The position numbers were made by a program, and so were the translations under genes. From Microbacterium sp. BH-3-3-3 (GTDB lineage Bacteria; Actinomycetota; Actinomycetes; Actinomycetales; Microbacteriaceae), in the NCBI RefSeq assembly GCF_007679045.1, contig NZ_VEFS01000001.1, positions 1,413,536-1,477,535 of the forward strand: a DNA stretch of 64,000 nucleotides. Reading direction: 5' to 3'. The notes beneath the pieces are model-generated. The model was not told the origin of the DNA. It did no database searches and saw only the letters and a program-made list of their open reading frames with translations. Below are positions 44,215 to 52,028 of the stretch, piece after piece (position 1 is the stretch's first letter; the number at the start of each line of letters is the position of its first letter).

Positions 44215-44273
44215 CCAGTCGGCGGGGGCCATGCGTGGGTAGCGGGGCCCCTGACTTCGGAGGCGCCGCTGCG

Positions 44274-45182
44274 CTACTCGACGAACGCGGACCGGCCGAT
44301 GAATTCGGTTCGGAGATTCAGCACGCTAGCAATCGCGTCCAAGAAAGTCTCATTCGTGAGAAACCACTCTTGACCAACCTCATTCGCTCGCCTGCTGCTC
44401 GCGCGTCGGGGATTGTTGTGACCTGCCGTCGACAGAAGTCGATGAAATTGCTTTTCAACCACGGCCGGGTCCGAATCGCCGGCCGTGTACACACGGACGA
44501 CCACCAAGGGCTCGGGCATGTGCGCTCGCGCACCACCGCGATGCTGCCGGATGCGACTGCCAACATCTGAGGTCTGGCCGACCTTGATCAGAGTGTTGCC
44601 AGACCTCTCGTCCACGGGCTTCTCTAGGTACCACCCATAGGAGAAGGCATAGATACCTGGCTTGCCATCAAGGTGTCCTGCGTCGACGTCTGCATCGTCT
44701 CCCCGCGGGGGCTCTTCCACTGAAGTCTCAGACGACGTGAGCTCGGCGAGAGCCTGCTCTGCGAGCGCAAGGTGGCTAACGAGTAGCTGCGCCGCTGCCG
44801 CGCTCACTTGAGCGCGGCTCCGCTTCACGAAGGAACGGACAGCTGCAGTGACTTGAGTCTGAAGAGTCGCCCCTGTCGTCACCTTGCCGTCGAGGATTGC
44901 GTCAATTCTCGACTTATATCCATAAACGAAGCCAACCGTCGCGACGTTGAGCCGATCGGCCACTTCTTGCGGGGCCAAAGCCTCAAGAACGTGCAGGCGG
45001 TAGACGTCTCCCAATCGAGACTCATCGTCTTCCAGGAGCGCTTCAATCTCTTGCCGTGCGGTTAGCTCCACAACGTCGGCGGCAGGCAGAGAGTCCTCTA
45101 TTGACTCCGTGTCTTCGTCCATTGCCACGTCTTCGTAGTCATTGGCAGCTGGTTCGCCGAACTCTGCATCATTCATTGCCAC
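44274..45182 (-). CDS. GIY-YIG nuclease-family protein (T5orf172-like)
   Basis: The 302-residue protein has an acidic N-terminus, a helical middle region with a sigma-like YRLHVLEALAPQEVADRLNV helix-turn-helix, and a C-terminal GIY-YIG domain: PGIYAFSYGWYLE, then LIKVGQTSDVGSRIRQHRGG and GQEWFLTNETFLDAI. The spacing K-VGQT-x3-SR-x3-H matches the T5orf172 branch. These proteins cut DNA or bind it in mobile elements and phage-related islands. The start is GTG 45182 or ATG 45176; neither has a strong ribosome-binding site. It converges on the flotillin gene. Confidence 0.75.
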   Translation of the reverse strand: MAMNDAEFGEPAANDYEDVAMDEDTESIEDSLPAADVVELTARQEIEALLEDDESRLGDVYRLHVLEALAPQEVADRLNVATVGFVYGYKSRIDAILDGKVTTGATLQTQVTAAVRSFVKRSRAQVSAAAAQLLVSHLALAEQALAELTSSETSVEEPPRGDDADVDAGHLDGKPGIYAFSYGWYLEKPVDERSGNTLIKVGQTSDVGSRIRQHRGGARAHMPEPLVVVRVYTAGDSDPAVVEKQFHRLLSTAGHNNPRRASSRRANEVGQEWFLTNETFLDAIASVLNLRTEFIGRSAFVE

Positions 45183-45369
45183 CGAACATGTCTACAGGAG
45201 TGCGAGAAAATTCCCGCCTCTTCGCCGCAATGCTTGTCGCGTTCTGGGTCGCTGCACCCATCTCGGGCCGACGCCTGCGGGCCACCGGTGCTCGTTCACT
45301 ACCGCCATCGGACATAGCCAAGGGCCTCGCGTGAACGGGCACGCGAGACCGCGCATCAGGAGATGAGTT

Positions 45370-45592
45370 CCGGAGGAACAGGAAGTCGGTCTATCCGTTC
45401 TCGCCGCCGCCGTAGACGGATGCCTGGTCGACCTCGTTCTCGTCGGCGCCCTTCTGCTAGCGGGGGATCTAATCGGGGTCGACGATTGAGGCGCCACCGA
45501 AGGCGTGGCGCGCGTCCAGGATCAGGTCGCTCGCGGGGGCGGCCTACAGCTCGTCCAGGTACAGGGCCGATGGGAGCGAGGCGCCAGCGAAG
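45370..45592 (-). pseudogene. Decayed 3' fragment of an old-yellow-enzyme gene (copy A)
   Basis: On the minus strand this segment aligns by eye with the 3' end of the intact alkene reductase at 48330-49406. Bases 45370-45482 match 48338-48450, then after a gap of about 95 bases 45483-45592 match roughly 48545-48655. Coding is lost: the Trp codon in RWQKGADENE is a TAG, the Tyr in TGYTDYPF is a TAG, and the normal stop is gone. The remaining gap 45183-45369 holds nothing that I recognise. Confidence 0.8.
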
Positions 45593-45626
45593 AGCCGACG
45601 CGGGAGCGACCCGCCGGAGCTCAGGG

Positions 45627-47423
45627 TCAGGGCTGGGTTTTGTCGTCGGGTGACGGCTCGAGGTCGTTCTCTCTCAAGTAGGTCAAGGCGCGCTCCACTG
45701 TCTCAATCTTGCGTCGAAGGTCCTTCAGGGAGGGGGCGTCGGAGTCCGAAAGTTCATCCAAGCGCTCGTGGTCTCGACGGACCTGTCGCTCGATCTCGGT
45801 CAGCACTGCCCAGACATCAGGGTCTGGCTTCAGACCCTGCTTCTTGCGAAGGATCTCTGCTGCGAGCCGCCGTTCGATGATGGCTTCGAGAGCGGCCGCA
45901 GTCGTGCTTGCGCCGGCAAGTCCGAAGGCGACACCGCCACCGCCTGCGGTGAGTAGTGCGCCCGCGGTCAAGAGTCCGCCCATCATTCCCCCGGGGCCGA
46001 ACGCTGCGAGGGCGCTCGTAAGCGCGGCCGCTCCCGCTAGACCCGCTCCAGCCGCCAGGGCGAGGCCACCTGTAGCGATGACTATTGCTGTAGCGCCAAC
46101 TCCCAACGCGCCAAGCTTGACTAAGTTGACCTTGAAGCCGCCACCTAGGGCGCGGCGTGCCTCCGACTGCGCATCGAAAACCTGTGCGCCGAATTGGCTC
46201 GTCAGGCCCATCTCGGCGGTCAGATCCTCCATAGCTTCTCGCCGCTTGTCCGTGCCGATCTCGATCTCGAATGGTCGGATCACGTTCTCCGAGGCCAGAA
46301 CAGTCAGAAGGACGATGGAGTCTTCCCGAGACAGATGATGGGCGGGCTGCGGTTCAGGCAGGGGCGAGAGAGGGTCGGAGAAGTCAAACGCGAGGTTCGT
46401 CATAGCCGTCGGGAGCGCTCTGTTCTCGCCCGACGCTCTCGCGATGAAATCTTCAACGACCGCCGCCTGAACATGACGAAGGGCTCCATCAAATCTGGCA
46501 CGTTGCTCTCCCTTCAATCGCGACTTCAGGAGGTTGGCGTACCTCAGAGCTAGGAGCGCCATCTGCTCAGCAGGATCGAGGATCGCGTCCACATCCTTAT
46601 TAGCCGGAGCGATCTCCTTTGACAGTGAACCGAAGAGCGCGTAGCCAATTGCGGCAGCGACGGTTTCGTTCGCCAGATAGGTCGCACATGCATGCGCGGG
46701 GAGGAGCATCGTCTTCGAGTCGATACGAAGGTCGATCATCCAAGGAAAGACGGACGACACCCCGCGATGCGCCGCGACGAGATCCGGCTCATTCCAGAAA
46801 TTCACCCACCAGGCAAGGCTGGGCGGCGGTTCCCGGAGGGAGGTTCGCAAACCTTCTACGTCGAAGGCCCCGTGAGCCAAAGGACTTCCGATAGTCACCA
46901 TCCCGACTACTTCGATCTGTGTCGGGAGGCGTGGAACGAGGTCTGCGGCAATCACGGACCCGAGACTGTGGGCCACGATAACAATTTTGCCGGACGGAGG
47001 TAGCGCGTCCAGGATGCGCCGCAGTACCTGGGCGCGTATTTCGCGTTTGGTCAGGTAGTTGCGGGCCTGGACGAAGGGGGGAGTCGCCACAGCAGCACCG
47101 ATCAAGGGGTTCACATTCAAGAGCATCTTCCCGGGATCATGGTGACCGAGGCGGAACTCCATTGCGCTCATTCGATGTTCGAAGTCGCGGCGGTTCTTTC
47201 GCTCGTCGTCGCGCGAAAGTCTCTTGAGCGTGGGGTCCGGTACGGGCAGCTTGTAATCGGTGCCCCTCAAGGCATGAGCGTACTTCGGCGCGATCACGTG
47301 CGTTCCGCTCAGGCCGGGGTAGTCGAGTTGTTGCAGCGCTTGGGACAACACTTCCCGCCAACCGTCCTCAACATCGCCATCGCCGACGCCGTGGAGAAAG
47401 ATGAGGGAGGGAGAGTCTGGCAT
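45627..47423 (-). CDS. Alpha/beta-hydrolase with hydrophobic C-terminal region
   Basis: The 598-residue protein has an alpha/beta-hydrolase N-terminal half: LIFLHGVGDGD (oxyanion HG at 11-12), nucleophile elbow AHSLGS with S153, and GMVTIGSPLAHGAFD. This is the layout of lipase-like or PGAP1-like serine hydrolases. Residues about 430-505 are almost entirely Gly/Ala/Leu/Val and could form two or three membrane hairpins (GATAIVIATGGLALAAGAGL and following). A charged, coiled-coil-like tail ends the chain. The fold plus membrane-active region and the accessory location suggest a toxin or effector, but that is inference. Downstream is the decayed reductase fragment; upstream lies the intact DHFR-like gene, divergent. 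Confidence 0.7.
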   Translation of the reverse strand: MPDSPSLIFLHGVGDGDVEDGWREVLSQALQQLDYPGLSGTHVIAPKYAHALRGTDYKLPVPDPTLKRLSRDDERKNRRDFEHRMSAMEFRLGHHDPGKMLLNVNPLIGAAVATPPFVQARNYLTKREIRAQVLRRILDALPPSGKIVIVAHSLGSVIAADLVPRLPTQIEVVGMVTIGSPLAHGAFDVEGLRTSLREPPPSLAWWVNFWNEPDLVAAHRGVSSVFPWMIDLRIDSKTMLLPAHACATYLANETVAAAIGYALFGSLSKEIAPANKDVDAILDPAEQMALLALRYANLLKSRLKGEQRARFDGALRHVQAAVVEDFIARASGENRALPTAMTNLAFDFSDPLSPLPEPQPAHHLSREDSIVLLTVLASENVIRPFEIEIGTDKRREAMEDLTAEMGLTSQFGAQVFDAQSEARRALGGGFKVNLVKLGALGVGATAIVIATGGLALAAGAGLAGAAALTSALAAFGPGGMMGGLLTAGALLTAGGGGVAFGLAGASTTAAALEAIIERRLAAEILRKKQGLKPDPDVWAVLTEIERQVRRDHERLDELSDSDAPSLKDLRRKIETVERALTYLRENDLEPSPDDKTQP

Positions 47424-47717
47424 CGGCGGCTGCTTTCAGTTGCGACACGACGTGACCACCACGTTGTTCTGTCACGACCCAGGCTACATAAGCTCCTTCG
47501 TAGTATCGGAATGTACCCACGTCCACGTAGCCCAAGAGCGTCGATGCGTAATGGGTTCATTTCTGCTTTCTTGGAGCGCTCACGATGCTCCCTTTCCCAA
47601 GCTCGTTGCGCATATACCACTGCGATCCGGGCTTGAATGATCGAGGGTGCGCACGGCCGACGAGCAGATGAGAGTAGAAACAAGTGGGTTCGGGCTCAGC
47701 ACAGTGAAAATGCTCAT

Positions 47718-48281
47718 ATGACCCAACCTCTCCGCTACGCCATCAACACCACCCTCGACGGTTGCGTCCACCACGAAGCCGGCCTCCCGCCGGACGCCGA
47801 GTCCATGGCGTTCTGGACCGACGAGCTCCGCCGCTCCGACACGCTCCTCTACGGCCGCACCACCTTCGAACTCATGGAGGGCGCGTGGCGCCGGCCGGAG
47901 TCGGGGGATTGGCCCGACTGGATGGACGACAGCGAGGTCGCGTTCTCGGAGGTGATGGATCCGATGCGGAAGGTCGTGGCATCCGGAACCCTCGACGCCG
48001 TCGACTGGAACGCCGAACTCATCCGGGGCGACGTCGTCGACGCCGTCCGACGACTCAAGGAACAGCCGGGGCGAGGCATCGCGCTCGGCGGAGTCAAGCT
48101 CCCCGCGACGCTCGCGGCGCACGGGCTCATCGACGAGTTCACGTTCGTCGTACATCCGGTCGTTGCAGGGCACGGACCACGCCTGCTCGACGGCATCCGG
48201 GATCAGATCCACCTCGAGCTCGTCGAGCAGCGCGCGTTCCGTTCGGGTGCGGTCGTGCAGCGTTACCGTCCCCTCGCATAA
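47718..48281 (+). CDS. Dihydrofolate-reductase-like protein (RibD C-terminal domain), copy B
   Basis: The intact copy encodes 187 residues: TQPLRYAINTTLDGCVHHEA, FWTDELRRSDTLLYGRTTFE, VASGTLDAVDWNAELIRGDV, GIALGGVKLPATLAAHGLID and EFTFVVHPVVAGHGPRLLDG. This is the RibD_C/DHFR-like fold that binds NADPH; members reduce pyrimidine precursors or unknown substrates. The gene converges on an alkene reductase with a shared terminator between. A frameshifted near-copy lies 5.7 kb upstream. Start ATG 47718 is chosen by alignment with that copy. Confidence 0.85.
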   Translation: MTQPLRYAINTTLDGCVHHEAGLPPDAESMAFWTDELRRSDTLLYGRTTFELMEGAWRRPESGDWPDWMDDSEVAFSEVMDPMRKVVASGTLDAVDWNAELIRGDVVDAVRRLKEQPGRGIALGGVKLPATLAAHGLIDEFTFVVHPVVAGHGPRLLDGIRDQIHLELVEQRAFRSGAVVQRYRPLA

Positions 48282-48285
48282 GAAA

Positions 48286-48316
48286 GGGCCCCGCGCGAAC
48301 TGGTCGCGCGAGGCCC
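48286..48316. terminator. Bidirectional terminator between DHFR-like gene and alkene reductase
   Basis: GGGCCCCGCGCGA (48286-48298) pairs with TCGCGCGAGGCCC (48304-48316), with one bulged or mismatched position, around a five-base loop. It lies between two convergent genes whose stops are 48 bases apart. Confidence 0.7.
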
Positions 48317-48329
48317 TGGCATCCGGAGG

Positions 48330-49406
48330 TCAGTCCTGGAGGAACGGGTAGTCGGTGTATCCGGTCTCGCCGCCGCCGTAGACGGAGGCCTGGTCGACCT
48401 CGTTCTCGTCGGCGCCCTTCTGCCAGCGGGTGACGAGGTCGGGGTTCGCGATCGCGGGACGACCGACGGCGACCAGGTCGGCGATGTTCTCGTCGACGGC
48501 GGTGACGGCCTCGTCGCGCGTGGTCATGCGCGAGAAGCCGGAGTTGACGATGAAGGTGCCACCGAAGGTGCGACGCAGGTCTTGGATCAGGTCGCTCGCG
48601 GGGTCGGCGTGCAGCACGCTCAGGTACGCGAGGCCCAGGGGAGCGAGGCCCGACACGAGCGCCTCGTAGGTGGCGCGGGTCTCGGCTTCGTCCTTCTCCC
48701 ACACGTCCTGGATGTTGTGGGCGGGGGAGATGCGGATGCCGACGCGATCGGCCCCGACCTCGGCGACGACGGCACGGGCGACCTCGATGACGAAGCGGGC
48801 GCGGGCCTCGGCGGATCCGCCGTATCCGTCGGTGCGCTGGTTGGACGCGGGGGAGAGGAACTCGTGGAGGAGGTATCCGTTGGCGGAGTGCAGCTCGACG
48901 CCGTCGAGGCCGGCATCCACCGCGCGGCGGGCGGCCTTCACGAACTCGTCGCGGACGGTGGCGAGCTCTTCGGTCTCGAGCGCGTGCGGCACGGGGTAGG
49001 CGACCTTGGTGCCGTCGGCGAGGCGCGTGTCGCCCTCGATCGCGATGGCAGAGGGAGCGACGATGCGGTCGGTTCCGGTGATGTCGGTGTGGGTGACGCG
49101 TCCACCGTTCATCAGCTGCATGAAGACGACGCCGCCCTCGGCGTGCACGGCGTCGGCCACCTTCGCCCAGCCCGCAGCCTGCTCCTCGGTGACGATGCCC
49201 GGCTGACCCGGGTACGCCCGCGACTCAGCGCTGGGGAACACACCCTCGGTCACGAGCAGACCGATGCCGGCGCGCTGCGCGTAGTACTTCGCCACGATGG
49301 GTCCGGGAACGCCGTCGGCGCCGGAGCGCAGGCGGGTCATCGGGGCGAGCGACACACGGTTGCGGACGCCGACACTGCCGACGGTGGTGGGGCTGAAAAG
49401 GCTCAC
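48330..49406 (-). CDS. Old yellow enzyme family alkene reductase
   Basis: The 358-residue protein is an FMN-dependent ene-reductase: LFSPTTVGSVGVRNRVSLAP, then MTRLRSGADGVPGPIVAKYY, VVFMQLMNGGRVTHTDITGT, DGVELHSANGYLLHEFLSPA and SNQRTDGYGGSAEARARFVI. These segments hold the FMN and substrate residues of the NemA/xenobiotic-reductase group. It reduces activated C=C bonds of enones, maleimides or nitro-compounds with NAD(P)H. The gene converges on the DHFR-like gene; the two form a pair of which a decayed second copy exists at 42-45.6 kb. Confidence 0.9.
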   Translation of the reverse strand: MSLFSPTTVGSVGVRNRVSLAPMTRLRSGADGVPGPIVAKYYAQRAGIGLLVTEGVFPSAESRAYPGQPGIVTEEQAAGWAKVADAVHAEGGVVFMQLMNGGRVTHTDITGTDRIVAPSAIAIEGDTRLADGTKVAYPVPHALETEELATVRDEFVKAARRAVDAGLDGVELHSANGYLLHEFLSPASNQRTDGYGGSAEARARFVIEVARAVVAEVGADRVGIRISPAHNIQDVWEKDEAETRATYEALVSGLAPLGLAYLSVLHADPASDLIQDLRRTFGGTFIVNSGFSRMTTRDEAVTAVDENIADLVAVGRPAIANPDLVTRWQKGADENEVDQASVYGGGETGYTDYPFLQD

Positions 49407-49484
49407 GAAGGGGGTCCTCTCGTTGTTTACGGGCCGAGAGTTCGCAACGGTCGTGGGTGCGGGTCTATTCCGGGATGCGCGGGT

Positions 49485-50087
49485 TCACGGGAAGACGAGA
49501 AGATCGCCCGGGTCGATCTGTGTTTCACCGGGGATGACGGGCTCGCCGTTCTTCGTCAACTGGGCGGGATCGACCCCGAAGCGCTCGCCGATGGCGCCAA
49601 GCGAGTCGCCGGACCACACCATGTACGCCGACACGCGGGTGGTGTCGGCGCCGGAGACCACCGCGAAGCCCTGGGCTCCGGAGCGACGGCCGAGGTCGAC
49701 GCCGTCGGCCGGCCTCGGCATCACGACGAACCGGGTCGGATCGTCGGGGTTGTAGTCGTGTTTCGCGGGGTCGTAGTACTCCACGCCGTCCGGCAGGACG
49801 TCGCCGGGCTCGCCGATCAGTGCGCGGAAGTCGTTGGGACACCCCTCGGTGCCCTGGCAGCGGAAGCCCTCGGGGTAGATGATCCACGGGCGGGACTCCT
49901 GTGCCCAGGCGGGGAGCTCGGTGACCGGCGGGGTCGCCGTGGGGGTCGGCGCTGCGGAGGGCGGGGCTGCCGCCTGATCGATGAGGGGCGGCGCATCGGA
50001 TCGGGGGAAGCCCCAGATCGCGAGTACGCAGACGCCCGCAACAGCGACCGCCGAGACGGCGAGGGTGATCTTCGCGGCGCGCTTCAT
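49485..50087 (-). CDS. Membrane-anchored protein with C-terminal LysM-like domain
   Basis: From ATG 50087 (MKRAAKITLAVSAVAVAGVC) the product has about 200 residues: an uncleaved-type signal anchor, a Pro/Ala/Thr-rich linker, a middle region with two Cys (FRCQGTEGCPNDF, a possible disulfide), and a C-terminal LysM-like domain, VWSGDSLGAIGERFGVDPAQ, then GETQIDPGDLLVFP. LysM domains bind peptidoglycan, so the protein probably sits in the wall. A longer in-frame start at 50111 adds eight residues without signal features. Confidence 0.72.
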   Translation of the reverse strand: MKRAAKITLAVSAVAVAGVCVLAIWGFPRSDAPPLIDQAAAPPSAAPTPTATPPVTELPAWAQESRPWIIYPEGFRCQGTEGCPNDFRALIGEPGDVLPDGVEYYDPAKHDYNPDDPTRFVVMPRPADGVDLGRRSGAQGFAVVSGADTTRVSAYMVWSGDSLGAIGERFGVDPAQLTKNGEPVIPGETQIDPGDLLVFP

Positions 50088-50173
50088 GCGATCAGGCTCG
50101 CACAGCGGCATCCGGGATCAGAAACAGCGCGGGCAGGACGGCGCGAGCGGTCGTGGGGTGTGCGGGAAGGGTC

Positions 50174-50521
50174 TCAGAGGGCGGGGAGCATCACGTCGGA
50201 CAAATAGTCCCGCAGACGTGGGACATCACGCGTGAGGGTGCGCCACACGCGACGCGGATCGAGGTCGTCGTCCCGCCGGGCGACGAAGGTGCGCATGTCG
50301 ATGATCTGCCGCCACGGTTGCCCGTCGAAGCGTTCGCGCACGGAGGCGGGGATCTTCGCGACGGCCTCGCCGATGCGGATCAGCCCCATCTCGGCGGCCC
50401 ACTGCGCTTGGATGTCGTCGAGGAAGTGCTGCTCGCCCGGCTCGACGATGTGCGCGATCACCTCGCACACCGAGATGACCCGCGCGGCGGCGTCGCGCGC
50501 CTTTCGATCGTCCGCGGTCAC
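50174..50521 (-). CDS. HepT/DUF86-like HEPN protein with degenerate active site
   Basis: The 115-residue protein has the DUF86/HepT layout: KARDAAARVISVCEVIAHIV, GLIRIGEAVAKIPASVRERF, WRQIIDMRTFVARRDDD, VWRTLTRDVPRLRDYL. In active HepT toxins the conserved motif is R-x4-H-x-Y, whose His is needed for RNase activity and whose Tyr is AMPylated by the partner. Here the motif reads R77-TFVA-R82-R83-D84, so both His and Tyr are replaced. GTG 50521 overlaps the stop of the nucleotidyltransferase gene (GTGA). The pair is coupled as usual, but RNase activity is doubtful. Confidence 0.72.
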   Translation of the reverse strand: MTADDRKARDAAARVISVCEVIAHIVEPGEQHFLDDIQAQWAAEMGLIRIGEAVAKIPASVRERFDGQPWRQIIDMRTFVARRDDDLDPRRVWRTLTRDVPRLRDYLSDVMLPAL

Positions 50522-50967
50522 AGCGGGATCGCCTCGCGTAGGACTCTCTCGCCGAACTCTCCTCGCAGAGTGTCGGATGCCACGACGTCGACCTCGACGT
50601 GCAGAAGGTCCGTGAGGGCGAGACGCAGGCCGATCTCGTCGAGAAGACCGGCTTCGGGCGTGAAATCGACGAGCACATCGACGTCGGACGACGTGGTCTC
50701 CTCGCCCCGAGCAACGGAGCCGAAGACGCGCGGAGACGCCGCGTGGAACTCGTCGACGAGGCGATGGATCTCGTCGCGGTGCCGGAAGAGCCGCTCGTTG
50801 AGGGTTCCGACGAGGGCCTTGCGGATGCGCTCGACGACCTCGGGACTGGGCTGCCGACGGCCGTTCTCGTAGGCGGAGATGTTCGGCTGCGGCACACGCG
50901 CAGCGCGGGCGAGCTCGGCCTGACTCATGCCCGCCGCCTGGCGCCCCGCCCGGATGTCCACGGGCAC
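50518..50967 (-). CDS. XRE helix-turn-helix fused to MNT nucleotidyltransferase (MntA-type antitoxin)
   Basis: The 149-residue protein joins an XRE-type DNA-binding domain (RAGRQAAGMSQAELARAARV, PQPNISAYENGRRQPSPE) to a minimal nucleotidyltransferase. The MNT motif is intact: FGSVARG (GSVARG 83-88) and SDVDVLVDF with D95 and D97. In HEPN-MNT systems the MNT protein inactivates HepT by oligo-AMPylation; the XRE domain would allow autoregulation of the operon. It precedes the HepT-like gene with a four-base overlap. GTG start; an alternative GTG lies two codons downstream. Confidence 0.8.
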   Translation of the reverse strand: MPVDIRAGRQAAGMSQAELARAARVPQPNISAYENGRRQPSPEVVERIRKALVGTLNERLFRHRDEIHRLVDEFHAASPRVFGSVARGEETTSSDVDVLVDFTPEAGLLDEIGLRLALTDLLHVEVDVVASDTLRGEFGERVLREAIPL

Positions 50968-51073
50968 AGTCTACCGAGGGGTTATCGCGGGCGATATATC
51001 TTCGCGGTTCGACGCCCCTCGAGCTGCTGCGCGGCCATACGCTGGTGGCCCAGCCACCCACCGGAGGACCGCG

Positions 51074-51721
51074 ATGACCGAGAACCCGCTCGCCCACCGC
51101 CTCGACTACACGCTCGCCGAGCTCGACGACGATGCCCTGTCGGCGTCGCCCCTCGCGCTGCTGCAGACATGGTTGACGGATGCCGCGGACCTTCCGGAAC
51201 CGAACGCGATGGTCGTGTCGACGGTCGATGGCGAAGGGCGGCCCACCTCGCGCACCGTGCTGCTGCGCGGGGTCGACGACGACGGTGCGCTGTGGTTCTT
51301 CACGAACCGGGACTCGCGGAAGGGGCAGGCGTTGGTTGGGAATCCTTCTGTCTCGATCCTCTTCCCCTGGTACGCGCTGCAGCGTCAGGTGATCGTGCTC
51401 GGCACGGCCACACCATTGCCTGCTGAACGTGACGACGCCTACTTCGCGTCGAGGCCGCGCGGATCGCAGCTGTCGGCCTGGGCGAGCCATCAGTCGCAGC
51501 CCGTGGCTTCCCGAGCTGCTCTCGAGGAGCAGATGGCCGAGGTGTCGGCGCGCTTCGGCGACGACGCGGTCGTGCCGCGTCCGCCGCACTGGGGCGGGTA
51601 TCGGGTCGAGCCGCGGGAGATCGAGTTCTGGCAGGGGCGGCCGTCGCGGCTGCACGACCGGATCGTGTTTTCGCAGGATGGTGCGGCGGGCGAGTGGGTG
51701 GGGATGCGGCGGCAGCCGTAG
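51074..51721 (+). CDS. pdxH: Pyridoxamine 5'-phosphate oxidase
   Basis: The 215-residue protein matches PdxH in length and motifs: DLPEPNAMVVSTVDGEGRPT, SRTVLLRGVDDDGALWFFTN, NRDSRKGQALVGNPSVSILF and the C-terminal WQGRPSRLHDRIVF. PdxH is an FMN enzyme that makes pyridoxal phosphate, needed by the metY-like and other PLP enzymes. The start ATG 51074 has a GGAGGA site. It is divergent from the HEPN-MNT pair. Confidence 0.93.
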   Translation: MTENPLAHRLDYTLAELDDDALSASPLALLQTWLTDAADLPEPNAMVVSTVDGEGRPTSRTVLLRGVDDDGALWFFTNRDSRKGQALVGNPSVSILFPWYALQRQVIVLGTATPLPAERDDAYFASRPRGSQLSAWASHQSQPVASRAALEEQMAEVSARFGDDAVVPRPPHWGGYRVEPREIEFWQGRPSRLHDRIVFSQDGAAGEWVGMRRQP

Positions 51722-52028
51722 AGGTTCTCATCACGCGATCGTCGAGCAATCGGTCGCTCGCAGGCGGTGGTCCACTGGCAGATGCGTCGAGCCCTCCAAC
51801 ACCTGTTCTTATGGTGGGGCTGAAGATGGAAACAACCGGGCTGATTTTCGTCGATCTTTCAGAGCAGTCGCACGGCCTGGGCCCTTAGCATCGGCCGACG
51901 CTGCGCCTCGTGCGAGAGCAGCGACGCTCCTGCGGGGTCGGGGGACCACTGACGAATGCTCGCTTTGATCGAGTTCGCGAGCGGCTTTCGAGACGTGATT
52001 CAACCTCGCTACAGGCGAGGTGCTGCCA
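51722..52028. other. Intergenic gap with one hairpin
   Basis: This stretch between pdxH and the HNH gene contains no gene that I can support. Near its right end ACCTCGC (52003-52009) pairs perfectly with GCGAGGT (52015-52021), positioned to terminate the leftward HNH gene, which ends at 52029. Confidence 0.5.
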
